Assembly (NCBI GenBank): GCA_016215625.1
Contig: JACRIW010000121.1
Coordinates: forward strand, 1-64,000
DNA: 64,000 nucleotides
Reading direction: 5' to 3'
From: Candidatus Eiseniibacteriota bacterium
GTDB lineage: Bacteria > Eisenbacteria > RBG-16-71-46
This document shows, piece after piece, positions 1-9,140 of the stretch. How positions within the stretch are numbered: the stretch's first letter is position 1; each line of letters opens with the position of its first letter. Below the pieces are notes generated by a model. It did no database searches and had not been told where the DNA came from. It saw only the letters and a list, made by a program, of their open reading frames with translations. A program made the translations under genes and the position numbers.

Positions 1-116
1 GCGAGGCGGAAGCCCTCTGCGGTCACCGGAACCGGTGCCGATGCGAGCGCCGAGCCGGTCTCGAGCACGAGGGCACACGCCACCGCCATCGCCGCCGCGG
101 ACACTGCGCGCCTCAT
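1..116 (-). CDS. Exported protein, N-terminal fragment (possibly AttH/CrtC-like)
   Basis: Only the first 38 codons lie in the window; the gene continues past the left edge. The ATG overlaps the permease stop by four bases (ATGA), so it should be translated with the ABC transporter genes. The visible residues form a classic signal peptide: two Arg, an Ala/Val-rich core, and a likely signal peptidase site after SALASA near residue 26, followed by APVPVTAEGFRLA. FtsX-type permease/ATPase pairs are often followed by an extracytoplasmic AttH/hydroxyneurosporene-synthase-like protein, so that is my guess from context; no diagnostic motif is in view. Confidence 0.6.
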   Translation of the reverse strand, partial: MRRAVSAAAMAVACALVLETGSALASAPVPVTAEGFRL

Positions 117-2776
117 TCCTCCCGCATCGCTTCGGCCGCGGCGCGGCCGGCGGCGAGTTGAGCCGGGAACAGCCCGGCGAGCGCCGAGACCACGACCATG
201 AGCGCGACCGCCTGCAGCATGATGCCCGGCTCGAGCTGGAAGCGCACCGTCCAACCGAAGAACTGCTTGTTGATCACCTGCACGAGCAGCACGGCCAGCG
301 CCACTCCCGCCACGCAGCCGAGCAGCGCCCCCGTGAGACCGAGCAGTCCCGACTCGACGAGCACCATGCGCCGCACCTGCGCGCGCGTCGCGCCGTTCGC
401 GCGCAGCATGCCGATCTCGCGGCCGCGCTGCAGCACGAGCGCGGTGAGCGTGCTCACCACGCCGAGCACCGCCACGAGCACCGCGATCCCCTGCAGCGCC
501 CACGTCACCTGGAACGTCTGGTCGAACACCGCGAGCACGCGGCGGCGCAGGCCGGCGTTCGGCGTCACGTGCATGAGCCGTTCGGGCCCGCACAGCGCCA
601 CGAACGCCGCGCGCACCGAATCGGCGCTCGCGCCCGGCTTCACGTAGAGCGCGAGGCTCTCCGTGCGGTCGTCGTTCCACAGCCGCGCGTAAGTCGCCGC
701 GTCCATGAGCACGGCGCCCGCGTCGGTGCTGTAATCGAACAGCACGCCTTCCACACGCACTTGCGCCGCCCCACCGGCGGCGGGCAGCGCGATCACGTCG
801 CCCTGCTTCACGCGGTGCCGGTGCGCGAAGCTCTCGCTCACGATCACGCCGCCGCCCTCGAGCGCACGCCCGAGCACCGTGCGCGCGTCCTCGCCGCTCG
901 TGAACGACAGCCGCCCGAAGTCGCGCTGCACGCGCAGGTCGATGCCGATCGCGAACGCGAGCAGGCCGTTCATCGTGATCGGGGTCGCGCGATAGGTGTC
1001 CACCGCCGCCACGCCCGGAATCTCGCGCGCGCCCTGCACGAGGTCCGGCGGCAGCACCGTGGCCGAGCCCGAGGTGCGGTGCCCGACCGGCTCCACGTAG
1101 AGGTCGCCCTTGATGGTCTGCGTGATCCACGTGTCCACCGTGCGGCGGAAGCTGCCGACCATCACGTGCAGCGCGACGAGCATGCCGACCGCGACCGTGA
1201 GCGCCGCGACCACCGTGCTCGCGCGCGCGACCGCCTCGCGCAGCGCCCGCGCGCCGAGCGCCGCTTCGATCCCGCCGAGGCGGCCCGCGCGCGGCGCCGC
1301 GAGCGACGACATGGCGAGCGTCGCGCCGGGCGCGAGCAGCGAGAAGCCGACGATCGCGAAGAAGGCCGCCGCGAAACCTCCCCAGGCGACGTGGGACTGC
1401 ATGCTCCAGAGCGCGCTCGCCACCATGAGCGCGAGCGACACCGCCGCCGCGACCCCGAGCGCCGTGAGCGGCAGCGGCTGCGACTCGATGCGCTGCCCCT
1501 GGCGCAGCGTCGCGCCCGGCGCCGTCGCGCCCGCCTCGAGCGCGGGCAGCAGCGCCGAGCCGAGCGTCGCGAAGAGCCCGAGCGACGCCCCCACCGCGAG
1601 CGTGAACGGGTCGAGCCGCAGCGAGTCCGTCTGCTGCACGAGGTATAGATCCGTGAGCGTGCGCCCGACCACGCGCAGCGCCCCGCGCGCGAGCAGCGTG
1701 CCGAGCACGAGCCCGAGCGCCGAGCCGAGCACGCCGATCGCCGCGGCCTCGGACAGCCACAGCCGCGCGACCGCGCCGCGCGTCATGCCGAGCGCGCGCA
1801 GCACGCCGATGTCGCGGCGACGGCGCACGACCGACATCGCCATCGTGTTGAAGATGAGGAACGTGCTCACGAAGACCGCGATGAACGAGAGCGCCGTCAG
1901 GTTGAGCGCGAACGCGCGCACCATGTTCTCGACCTGCTTCGTGCGCCCCTGCGGCAGTTCGGCCGCGGCCGTGGGCGGCAACAGCCGCGCGAGCTCCGCG
2001 CGCACCGAGTCGCGCCGCTCCGGCGCGACCAGCAGGTCCACGCGGTCGAGGCGGCCTTCGCGACCGAAGACCTCCTGCGCCGTCGCGATGTCCGTGATCA
2101 CCACGTTGCCGCCCATCGCCTGCTGCAGCGCTTCGGACTCGATCACCGCCGCGATCGTCATCGGCGTCGGCACGCCCGAGGCGAGCACCGTGAGCGAGTC
2201 GTCCACGCGCAGGCCGTGACGCGACGCGAGCGTGCGCGTGATCGCGATCGTGCGCGGCTCGGCGAGCAGCCGCAGCCCCGCGGCAGCGGCCTCCCCTCCG
2301 GTTGCGCTGAGCGAACCCGCGCCGCGCTCCCCGCGCTCGCCGGAGGCGAGCTCCATGCGGAAAAACGGCGCCTCGACGAACGCATCGAGACCGAGCACGA
2401 GCAGCGTCTCGTCGTAGCGCGGGCCGGTGTCGCCGCCGGCGTCCGGGGCGGCGTCCGGACGCGCCGCGGGCCGGAAGCCGCCCGGCCGCGCAAGCGCCGT
2501 CACCTGCACCACCGGCGCCGCCGCCTGCACGCCCGGCACCGCGCGCACGCGCGTGTAGAGCGTCTCGTCGAAGCCGTCCCCGCGCGCGACCACCTGCAGG
2601 TTCGCGCGGCCCGTGACCGCGTCCACCGTGTCCGAGAACGCCGCGAGCGCCGAGCCGCTCGCGAGCCGGATGGCGACGAACACCGCGACGCCCAGCGCCA
2701 CGCCGAGCACGCTCGCGAGCGTGCGCCCCGGCGAGCGCAGCAGCGGCCGCAGCGCGAGCCAGCGCGTGATCGTCAC
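113..2776 (-). CDS. ABC transporter permease, FtsX/MacB family (double-length)
   Basis: This 887-residue inner-membrane permease has two FtsX modules. An N-terminal anchor (about residues 18-40) is followed by a large periplasmic domain, three membrane segments near 300-430, a second anchor near 520-545, another periplasmic domain, and three final segments near 755-880. This matches the macrolide-exporter/lipoprotein-release (LolCE-like) type that pairs with one ATPase. GTG start, overlapping the upstream ATPase stop by four bases (GTGA). The set epimerase-ATPase-permease-exported protein looks like one operon. The substrate cannot be read from sequence; an envelope role (lipoprotein or lipid handling, or export) is inferred. 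Confidence 0.9.
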   Translation of the reverse strand: MTITRWLALRPLLRSPGRTLASVLGVALGVAVFVAIRLASGSALAAFSDTVDAVTGRANLQVVARGDGFDETLYTRVRAVPGVQAAAPVVQVTALARPGGFRPAARPDAAPDAGGDTGPRYDETLLVLGLDAFVEAPFFRMELASGERGERGAGSLSATGGEAAAAGLRLLAEPRTIAITRTLASRHGLRVDDSLTVLASGVPTPMTIAAVIESEALQQAMGGNVVITDIATAQEVFGREGRLDRVDLLVAPERRDSVRAELARLLPPTAAAELPQGRTKQVENMVRAFALNLTALSFIAVFVSTFLIFNTMAMSVVRRRRDIGVLRALGMTRGAVARLWLSEAAAIGVLGSALGLVLGTLLARGALRVVGRTLTDLYLVQQTDSLRLDPFTLAVGASLGLFATLGSALLPALEAGATAPGATLRQGQRIESQPLPLTALGVAAAVSLALMVASALWSMQSHVAWGGFAAAFFAIVGFSLLAPGATLAMSSLAAPRAGRLGGIEAALGARALREAVARASTVVAALTVAVGMLVALHVMVGSFRRTVDTWITQTIKGDLYVEPVGHRTSGSATVLPPDLVQGAREIPGVAAVDTYRATPITMNGLLAFAIGIDLRVQRDFGRLSFTSGEDARTVLGRALEGGGVIVSESFAHRHRVKQGDVIALPAAGGAAQVRVEGVLFDYSTDAGAVLMDAATYARLWNDDRTESLALYVKPGASADSVRAAFVALCGPERLMHVTPNAGLRRRVLAVFDQTFQVTWALQGIAVLVAVLGVVSTLTALVLQRGREIGMLRANGATRAQVRRMVLVESGLLGLTGALLGCVAGVALAVLLVQVINKQFFGWTVRFQLEPGIMLQAVALMVVVSALAGLFPAQLAAGRAAAEAMREE

Positions 2777-3486
2777 GCGCGCGGCCGAGCGCCGGCGTTC
2801 GCGCGGTCGGACACGACCCGGCCGTCGCGCATCTCCATCACGCGCGCGGCCGCACCGGCCGCCTCGAGCGAGTGCGTCACCATCACGACCGTCGCGCCGT
2901 GGCGCGAGCCGAGGTCGCGCAGCAGTTCGATCACCTGCGCCGCGGCGCGCGTGTCGAGGTTGCCCGTCGGCTCGTCCGCGAGCAGCAGCGCCGGCTCGTG
3001 CACGAGCGCGCGCGCCACCGCCGCGCGCTGCATCTCGCCGCCCGAGAGCGTGTGCGGCAGCGCCCGGGCCCTCGGGCCCAGCCCCACTTCGGCGAGCAGC
3101 GCGTCGGCGCGCGCGAGCGCGTCCGCGCGCCGCGCACGGCCGAGCAGCAGCGGCAGCGCCACGTTCTCGCGCACGTCGAGCCCGGGCAGCAGGTGGAAGA
3201 ACTGGTAGACGACGCCCACGCGGTCGCGGCGCAGTGTCGTGAGCGCGTCGTCGTCCAGCGACGAGAGCGCGCGGCCGTCCACGCGCACCTCGCCCGAGGT
3301 CGGCGTGTCGATGCCGGCGGCGAGGTTGAGCAGCGTGCTCTTGCCCGAGCCGCTGCGTCCGACGATCGCGGTGAACTCGCCCGGGGCGATCGCCAGCGAG
3401 ACGTCGTCGAGCGCCCGCACGTCGGTCTCGCCGAACGCGAAGCGCTTGCCGACCCGGTCGAACTCGAGCGCGGCCGGGCGGTTCAT
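2773..3486 (-). CDS. ABC transporter ATP-binding protein (LolD/MacB type)
   Basis: A 237-residue ATPase that would power the downstream FtsX permease. Visible motifs: Walker A GRSGSGKST at 43-51, Q-loop Gln near 95, signature LSGGE at 147-151, Walker B LLLADEP ending at Glu172, D-loop, and H-loop His205. The insertion typical of the LolD/FtsE/MacB group (QFFHLLPGLDVRENV) follows the Q-loop. I place the start at the ATG of MNRPAALEF, which overlaps the upstream epimerase stop (ATGA); longer in-frame extensions are non-homologous Arg/Gly-rich sequence. Confidence 0.93.
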   Translation of the reverse strand: MNRPAALEFDRVGKRFAFGETDVRALDDVSLAIAPGEFTAIVGRSGSGKSTLLNLAAGIDTPTSGEVRVDGRALSSLDDDALTTLRRDRVGVVYQFFHLLPGLDVRENVALPLLLGRARRADALARADALLAEVGLGPRARALPHTLSGGEMQRAAVARALVHEPALLLADEPTGNLDTRAAAQVIELLRDLGSRHGATVVMVTHSLEAAGAAARVMEMRDGRVVSDRANAGARPRA

Positions 3487-4661
3487 GCCGCCGCCTTGCG
3501 CGCCGCGCGCCCGAGCAGGAGCCGCAGCGTGGCTTCCAGGTCCGTGTCGCGATGGACGAAGCCCGCCTCCCGCAGCGCGCGCGGCACGAGCCGCTGGCCC
3601 GCGAGCAGCGCCTCGTCCGCCATTTCGCCGAGCAGCAGCCGGAGCGCGAACGCCGGCGCGGGCAGGAACGCCGGACGCGACAGCGCGCGGCCGAGCGCCG
3701 CGGCGAAGTCGCGCTGGCGCGCGCTCTCCGGCGCGACGACGTTGTACGGACCGGCCAGTGGCCGGTCGAGCGCGAACACGAGCGCGTCGAGCACGTCGTG
3801 CAGGCTCACCCAGCTCCACCATTGCCTGCCGGAGCCGAGCGGACCGCCCGCGCCGAGCAGCGCCGGCGTCACCAGCTTCGGCAGCGCGCCGCCCGCCGGC
3901 CACAACACCACGCCGATGCGCGGGTGCGCGACGCGCACGCCCGCCGCCGCGGCGGGAGCGGCCGCGCCCTCCCATTGCCGCGCGAGGTCCGCGAGGAAGC
4001 CGCGACCGTAGCCGCCCGCTTCGTCGAGCTTCTCGTCACCGCGATCGCCGTACGCGCCGATCGCGCTCGTCGAAAGCAGCACGCGTGCGCCGCCCGAGCC
4101 CGCGGCGGACGCCATCGCGCGCGCCAGCGTGCCCGTGGACTGCACGCGGCTCTCCACCAGTTCGCGCTTGCGCGCGTCCGTCCAGCGCTCGTCGGCGATC
4201 CCCGCCCCCGCGAGATGGACGACCGCGTCGAGCGATTCGAGCGCGCGCGGATCGAGCGTCCCTCGCGCCGGGTCCCACGCGACCGTGCCGTGCCCGGCGA
4301 CCGAGCCGCGCACGAAGCGCGTGACCGTGCAGCCGCGCAGTTCGAGGTACTCGATCAGCGCGCGGCCGATCATGCCGCTGGCTCCCGTCACGCCCACGCG
4401 CAGGGGCGCGACGGGCCGGGCGAGATCGAGCGCCGCCGTGCGGTGCCGCCACGCGAGCGCCTCGACGGCGCCGCTCTCCGGAGCGGCACTCTCCTCGAGC
4501 ACGCAGGCGGCCCCTTCCGCGTGCACGGCGCCTCCCGGCGCGAGCACGGGGCCGCCCCAGGGCGGCGACAGGCGCGACGCCGCGCGCGGATGCGCCAGGT
4601 AGGCGCGGGCGGCGTCGGCGGGAACGGGAAGCGTCGTACGGAGCGTCACGGGAGCGGGCAT
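3483..4661 (-). CDS. TIGR01777 family NAD-dependent epimerase (YfcH-like)
   Basis: Atypical short-chain dehydrogenase of 392 residues. The dinucleotide-binding motif GVTGASGMIGR sits at about 90-100. Family landmarks follow: VVHLAGAGIADERWT, STSAIGAYGDRG, HPRIGVVLWPAGGALPKL and WVSLHDVLDAL. About 80 residues precede the Rossmann fold and resemble the end of an SRPBCC/cyclase-like domain, which some members carry. Start chosen at the ATG of MPAPVTLRTT; no strong Shine-Dalgarno is visible. It heads the operon with the ABC transporter. Its substrate is unknown for the whole family. Confidence 0.88.
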   Translation of the reverse strand: MPAPVTLRTTLPVPADAARAYLAHPRAASRLSPPWGGPVLAPGGAVHAEGAACVLEESAAPESGAVEALAWRHRTAALDLARPVAPLRVGVTGASGMIGRALIEYLELRGCTVTRFVRGSVAGHGTVAWDPARGTLDPRALESLDAVVHLAGAGIADERWTDARKRELVESRVQSTGTLARAMASAAGSGGARVLLSTSAIGAYGDRGDEKLDEAGGYGRGFLADLARQWEGAAAPAAAAGVRVAHPRIGVVLWPAGGALPKLVTPALLGAGGPLGSGRQWWSWVSLHDVLDALVFALDRPLAGPYNVVAPESARQRDFAAALGRALSRPAFLPAPAFALRLLLGEMADEALLAGQRLVPRALREAGFVHRDTDLEATLRLLLGRAARKAAA

Positions 4662-4773
4662 GGCGGCCTGGGACCGATCGGAAATGGGTCGGTTTTGGAG
4701 AAGAGCCGAACGGGGACGCGACGGCCCTCGCGTCTGATGCACGCGAGGGCCGCCGCGTTGCGTCCGGAGTCGG

Positions 4774-5538
4774 TCAGGCCTTCTTCTGGAGGGCCTGCGT
4801 GAGCGCGCCCATCAGGTCGATCGGGATCGGGAAGATCGTCGTCGAGTTGTTCTCGGTCGCGATCTCGGCCAGCGTCTGCAGGTAGCGCAGCTGCAGCGCC
4901 GCGGGCTCCTTGCCGATGACGGCGGCCGCCTCGGCCAGCCGCGCCGCGGCCTGGAACTCGCCTTCGGCGTTGATGACCTTGGCGCGGCGCTCGCGCTCGG
5001 CATCGGCCTGGCGCGCGATCGCACGCTGCATCTCCTGCGGCAGGTCCACGTTCTTCACTTCGACGTTCGTGACCTTCACGCCCCACGGCTCGGTCTGGCG
5101 GTCGATCACCTGCTGCAGCGCCTGGTTGAGCTTCTCGCGCTCGGACAGCAGTTCGTCGAGCTCCTGCTGGCCGAGGATCGAGCGCAGCGTCGTCTGCGCG
5201 ATCTGGCTCGTCGCGTAGAGGTAGTTCTCGACCTGCACGATCGCGCTGCGCGAATCCACGACGCGGAAGTAGACGACCGCGTTCACCTTCACCGTCACGT
5301 TGTCGCGCGTGATGACGTCCTGCGGCGGCACGTCCATCGTCACCGTGCGCAGGCCGACCTTCACCGCCGTCTCGATCACCGGAATGAGCAGCACGAGGCC
5401 GGGACCGCGCTCACCGACGAGCCGGCCGAGGCGGAAGACGACGAGGCGTTCGTATTCGCGGACGATGCGCACCGAGTTCGCGATCACCACGAATGCGGCG
5501 AGCAGCAGGAACATGAGCAATGCGGTCAGGATCGGCAT
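4774..5538 (-). CDS. Slipin / stomatin-like SPFH membrane protein
   Basis: A 254-residue band-7 protein: one N-terminal hydrophobic anchor (residues 1-20), then the SPFH domain ([35 protein letters not shown]) and an Ala/Glu/Arg-rich coiled-coil tail near 165-210. ATG with Shine-Dalgarno GGAG seven bases upstream, inside the end of nfeD. The partnership with the NfeD protease-like protein is conserved in bacteria and archaea; related stomatins are substrates or partners of the NfeD (1510-N) protease. Probable role: membrane microdomain organisation or membrane-protein quality control. Confidence 0.93.
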   Translation of the reverse strand: MPILTALLMFLLLAAFVVIANSVRIVREYERLVVFRLGRLVGERGPGLVLLIPVIETAVKVGLRTVTMDVPPQDVITRDNVTVKVNAVVYFRVVDSRSAIVQVENYLYATSQIAQTTLRSILGQQELDELLSEREKLNQALQQVIDRQTEPWGVKVTNVEVKNVDLPQEMQRAIARQADAERERRAKVINAEGEFQAAARLAEAAAVIGKEPAALQLRYLQTLAEIATENNSTTIFPIPIDLMGALTQALQKKA

Positions 5539-5541
5539 GGT

Positions 5542-6858
5542 TCACTCCTTCGAGGGGCGTACGGACAGCGTGAGTCCCTTCACTTCGATCACCACCAGCG
5601 TCTCGCCGGGCTCGGCCGGCGCTTCGGAAGTCGCGTTCCAGGTCTCGTCGCCGAGCTTCACGCGGCCCGAGGGCGCGAGCCGGTCGAGCGCGCGCACGCG
5701 CTTGCCCACGAGCGCCGCGGCCCCCGTCGCCTGCGGCAGGCGGCGCGCACGCAGCGCCGCCGCGCCGAGCGCGAGGAAGCACGCGAACGTCACTCCCGTG
5801 GCGCCGAGCAGCACGGGCAGCGCGACCTTCACCGTGCCGGGCTGGAAGAGCAGCAGCCCGCCGAGCAGGAGCGCGAGCGCCCCTCCCGCGCCGAGCAGGC
5901 CGTGGCTCGTGACCTGCGTCTCGGCCACGAGGAACACCGCGCCGAGCACGAGCAGCGCCACGCCCGCGGTCGCGACCGGAAGCGCCGAGAGCGCGAACAG
6001 CGCGAGCACGAGCGAGATCCCGCCGACGATGCCCGGCAGGATCGAGCCCGGGTTCTGCAGTTCGAAGATGAGCCCGTAGATGCCGAGCATCATGAGCAGG
6101 TAGGCGATGTTCGGGTCGGCGAGATGGCCGATGAGCCGGATGCGGAAGCCCGGCTCGATGCGCACGACCGGAACGCCCTTCACGGCGATCGGGCCGTACG
6201 CGGACGAGCGATGCCACGCGCGGCCGTCGGCCTTGGCGAGCAGGTCGGCGAGGTCGCCCGCCACGAAGTCCACGACGCTCTCGCGCACCGCCTCGGTCTC
6301 GGAGATCGCGACCGCGCGCCGCACGGCGTCCTCGGCCCACGCGGCGTTGCGGCGCCGCTGCGCCGCGAGCGTGCGCGCGAACGCCGCCGCGTCGTTCGTC
6401 GCCTTGCGCGAGAGCGTCGAGTCCATCGGGCCCTGCATGCTGATCGGGGTCGCGGCGCCGATGTTCGTCGCGGGCGACATCGCCGCGACGTCGGACGCCA
6501 TCACGAGGAAGACACCGGCCGAGGCCGCGTGCGCGCCGGAGGGCGTCACCCACGCGATCACCGGGCGTTCGGAGTCGAGGATACGACCCGCCATCACGCG
6601 CATGCTCGATTCGAGCCCGCCGGGGGTGTCGATCTCGAGCACGAGCGCGGCCGCACGCTCGCGCGCGGCGCGCTCGAGCGCCTGCACGAGGTGGTCCTGC
6701 ATCGCGGGCGAGACGGCGCCGTCGAGCTTCGTGACCAGTACCGGCCCCGTCGCGGCCGCGTCCGCCGCGGCGGCCGGGCCGGGCGCGCTCGTGCGCAGCA
6801 GCGACAGCGCCGCGAGCGCGGCACACGTCCGTGCGAACCACCGCAGCGTGGACTTCAC
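5542..6858 (-). CDS. NfeD family membrane-bound serine protease (ClpP-like)
   Basis: A full-length NfeD of 438 residues. After a signal peptide (about 1-32) comes a ClpP-class domain with LEIDTPGG, the Ser-containing GAHAASAG motif, and a downstream Lys in SRKATNDAAAF, matching the Ser-Lys dyad of archaeal 1510-N. Four or five membrane helices occupy roughly 245-365, and a C-terminal OB-fold NfeD domain ends the protein (GKRVRALD...RVKLGDETW). The GTG start has GGAGAG six bases upstream and overlaps the thrC stop (GTGA). It sits between thrC and the slipin gene in one operon. Confidence 0.92.
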   Translation of the reverse strand: MKSTLRWFARTCAALAALSLLRTSAPGPAAAADAAATGPVLVTKLDGAVSPAMQDHLVQALERAARERAAALVLEIDTPGGLESSMRVMAGRILDSERPVIAWVTPSGAHAASAGVFLVMASDVAAMSPATNIGAATPISMQGPMDSTLSRKATNDAAAFARTLAAQRRRNAAWAEDAVRRAVAISETEAVRESVVDFVAGDLADLLAKADGRAWHRSSAYGPIAVKGVPVVRIEPGFRIRLIGHLADPNIAYLLMMLGIYGLIFELQNPGSILPGIVGGISLVLALFALSALPVATAGVALLVLGAVFLVAETQVTSHGLLGAGGALALLLGGLLLFQPGTVKVALPVLLGATGVTFACFLALGAAALRARRLPQATGAAALVGKRVRALDRLAPSGRVKLGDETWNATSEAPAEPGETLVVIEVKGLTLSVRPSKE

Positions 6859-8090
6859 GTTGCACTCTCCACGCCGGCGCGCCGCGCGAGCGCCGCGCGC
6901 CAGGCTTCCGGGTACTTGAGCCCGCTGCCCGTGTCGTAGATCACCGCACGCTCGCCCGGCTTCACCTCGCCACTCGTGCGCAGCTGCCGCAGGGCCGCGA
7001 GCGTGGCCGCGCCTTCGGGACACGCGAACACGCCTTCCTCGGCGGAGATCTCGAGCATGGCGTCGAGCATGTCGTGCTCGCTCACCGCGACCGCGGTGCC
7101 GCCGCTGCCGCGTACGGCCTCGAGGATCAGCGAGTCGGCGAACGGTCCCGGCACGCGCAGCCCGCTCGCGAGCGTCACCGCGCCCTCCCACATCGTCGCC
7201 CGCTCCTCGCCCGATTCGAACGCGCGCACGATCGGCGCGCAGCCGGCGACCTGCACCGCCACGAGCCGCGGCATGCGTGTCGTGGCCGCATCGAGCCAGC
7301 CCAGCTCGAACATTTCGCGGAACGCGCGCCACATGCCGACGAGCCCGGTGCCGCCGCCCGTCGGGTACAGGATCACGTCGGGGAGCGACCAGCCCATCTG
7401 CTCGGCGATCTCGTAGCCGAGCGTCTTCTTGCCCTCGAGCCGGAACGGCTCCTTGAACGTCGCGACGTTCCACCACTCGGGCGAGGGCGCCCATTCCGCG
7501 ATCAGCTTGCCCGCGTCCGAGATCGTGCCGCGCACCGTGCGCACCTCGGCACCGAACGCGCGTTGCTCGAGCAGGAACGCCTCGGGCGTGTCGTCCGGCA
7601 CGGCGATGCGGCACGGAATGCCCGCCGCGGCCGCGTACGCGGCGGCCGCCGAACCCGCGTTGCCCGCGCTCGGCAGCGCGATGCCCTTGCGGCCCCACGC
7701 GAGCGCGCCGTTCACCGCCATCACGAGCCCGCGCGCCTTGAAGGACTGGGTCGGGTTCGGGCTCTCCTCCTTCATCCACAACTCGGCGACTTCGAGCCGC
7801 TCGGCGAGCCGCGCGAGCGGCAGCAGCGGCGTGCCGCCCTCGCCCAGGCGCACGACCGCGAACTCGGGCGCGAACGGCAGCACGGCGCGGTAGCGCCACA
7901 GGTCGGTGCCGAAGCGCCCGAGCGCCTCGCGCGGCGTCTGGGCGGCGATCGCCGCGAGGTCGTAGCGCGCGACCAGCGGACGTCCGCACGAGGGGCACAC
8001 GCTGCGCGGCTGCGAGAGATCGCAGCTGCCGCCGCAGGCGGGGCAGTCGAGCGCGAGGAGCGCGCGATTGAAGACCGGGAAGTTGGCCAT
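6855..8090 (-). CDS. thrC: Threonine synthase
   Basis: PLP enzyme converting O-phosphohomoserine to threonine, 411 residues. The N-terminus has a zinc-ribbon-like CPAC...CPSC pair, common in thermotype/archaeal-like threonine synthases. The PLP lysine lies in NPTQSFKARG, followed by PSAGNAGSAAAAYAA and the phosphate-binding PTGGGTGLVG. Start chosen at the ATG of MANFPVF: a -10 (TATCCT) lies nine bases upstream with no Shine-Dalgarno, so the mRNA looks leaderless. A GTG seven codons further up would lie upstream of that -10, which argues against it. First gene of thrC-nfeD-slipin. Confidence 0.93.
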   Translation of the reverse strand: MANFPVFNRALLALDCPACGGSCDLSQPRSVCPSCGRPLVARYDLAAIAAQTPREALGRFGTDLWRYRAVLPFAPEFAVVRLGEGGTPLLPLARLAERLEVAELWMKEESPNPTQSFKARGLVMAVNGALAWGRKGIALPSAGNAGSAAAAYAAAAGIPCRIAVPDDTPEAFLLEQRAFGAEVRTVRGTISDAGKLIAEWAPSPEWWNVATFKEPFRLEGKKTLGYEIAEQMGWSLPDVILYPTGGGTGLVGMWRAFREMFELGWLDAATTRMPRLVAVQVAGCAPIVRAFESGEERATMWEGAVTLASGLRVPGPFADSLILEAVRGSGGTAVAVSEHDMLDAMLEISAEEGVFACPEGAATLAALRQLRTSGEVKPGERAVIYDTGSGLKYPEAWRAALARRAGVESAT

Positions 8091-8099
8091 CGCGGCGGC

Positions 8100-8105
8100 A
8101 GGATA
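8100..8105 (-). promoter_or_regulatory. -10 element of thrC (leaderless type)
   Basis: TATCCT followed by GCCGCCGCG and then ATG: nine bases between the hexamer and the start codon. The same layout occurs at uppP, the nucleotide-sugar dehydrogenase and others. No good -35 is visible at 17-18 bp. Confidence 0.5.
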
Positions 8106-8173
8106 GCCCACCCGGGCGCGCCGTGCCGACGGCGTCCGCCACCCGCGGGAGGGGCACCCACGGGACGCTGCGC

Positions 8174-8192
8174 GGGCGCCCGAAGGGCGCCC
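8174..8192 (-). terminator. Hairpin after rsgA
   Basis: Perfect 8-bp stem GGGCGCCC / GGGCGCCC with a 3-base loop, 13 bases past the rsgA stop. It lacks a T-tract. It separates the long bsh-rsgA operon from the thrC promoter. Confidence 0.45.
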
Positions 8193-8204
8193 CGTCCACC
8201 ACTT

Positions 8205-9140
8205 CTAGCGCGTCTCGCCCAGCTCCTCGCGGAGGTGCCGGAACGACTCCCAGCGCCGCTCGGAGATCTCGCCGCGCTCCATGGCCGCGCGCACGGCGCA
8301 GCCGGGCTCGGTCACGTGGCGGCAGTCGCCGAAGCGGCAGTCGCCCAGGTGCGGCGCGATCTCCGGGAAGAACGCCTCCAGCGCATGCTCGTCCACACCC
8401 CAGAGCCCGAACGAGCGCACGCCGGGCGTGTCGATGAGCTGCAGCCCCGGCTCGGGCTCGAGCAGCACCGCGGCCGTCGTCGTGTGGCGGCCCTTGCCCG
8501 TGCGGCGGTTCACCTCGCCCGCGAGCAGTTCGAGGCCCGGCGCGAGCACACCGAGCAGTGTGCTCTTGCCCACGCCCGAATGCCCGACGAACAGGCTGCG
8601 CCTGCCGCGGCAGCCTTCGAGCAGCGCGTCCACTCCCCGGCCGCTCTTCGCGCAGAGCGCGAAGCCGGTCACGTGCGCGGGCGCGTACTCGGCGATGAAT
8701 TCGAGCGCCTCGCGCTCGTCCCCGAGGTCGGTCTTGTTGATCACGAGCACCGCCGGAATCCCGGACACCGCCGCCTGCGCGAGCACGCGGTCCACGAGGC
8801 CGTGCTTGAACTCCGGCTGGCGCAGGCTCGTGACGAGCACGACCTGGTCGAGGTTGGCGGCGACGACCTGTTCCTCGACGCGCTCGCCCGCGGCGCGGCG
8901 CGAGAACGAGTTCCGGCGCGGCTCGATGCGCTCGATCATCGCGCGCTCGGCGTCCCACGCGAGGTGCACCTCGTCGCCGACCACGACCGCGTTGCCGAGC
9001 GACTTGCGCGCGCCCATGAAGGCGCCGCGCGCGATCGCGGTGAACGGCTCGTGCCCCTCGGCCGTGAGCTGCACGGTGCCGAAGTCCACGCGGCGCACGA
9101 TCGCGCGCGCGGGCGTGGTCGCCGGGGCGTTCAGTTCCAC
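8205..9140 (-). CDS. rsgA: Ribosome small subunit-dependent GTPase A
   Basis: Circularly permuted GTPase acting in late 30S maturation, 311 residues. Order seen: N-terminal OB fold, G4 NKTDL, G1 GHSGVGKST, G2 with TTT, G3 DTPGVRSFGL, then the C-terminal zinc knuckle (CRFGDCRH...EPGC). Start assigned to a GTG overlapping the kinase stop; GGGAGG directly abuts this GTG, so translation may instead start a few codons downstream or rely on coupling. Last gene of the long operon. Confidence 0.93.
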   Translation of the reverse strand: MELNAPATTPARAIVRRVDFGTVQLTAEGHEPFTAIARGAFMGARKSLGNAVVVGDEVHLAWDAERAMIERIEPRRNSFSRRAAGERVEEQVVAANLDQVVLVTSLRQPEFKHGLVDRVLAQAAVSGIPAVLVINKTDLGDEREALEFIAEYAPAHVTGFALCAKSGRGVDALLEGCRGRRSLFVGHSGVGKSTLLGVLAPGLELLAGEVNRRTGKGRHTTTAAVLLEPEPGLQLIDTPGVRSFGLWGVDEHALEAFFPEIAPHLGDCRFGDCRHVTEPGCAVRAAMERGEISERRWESFRHLREELGETR

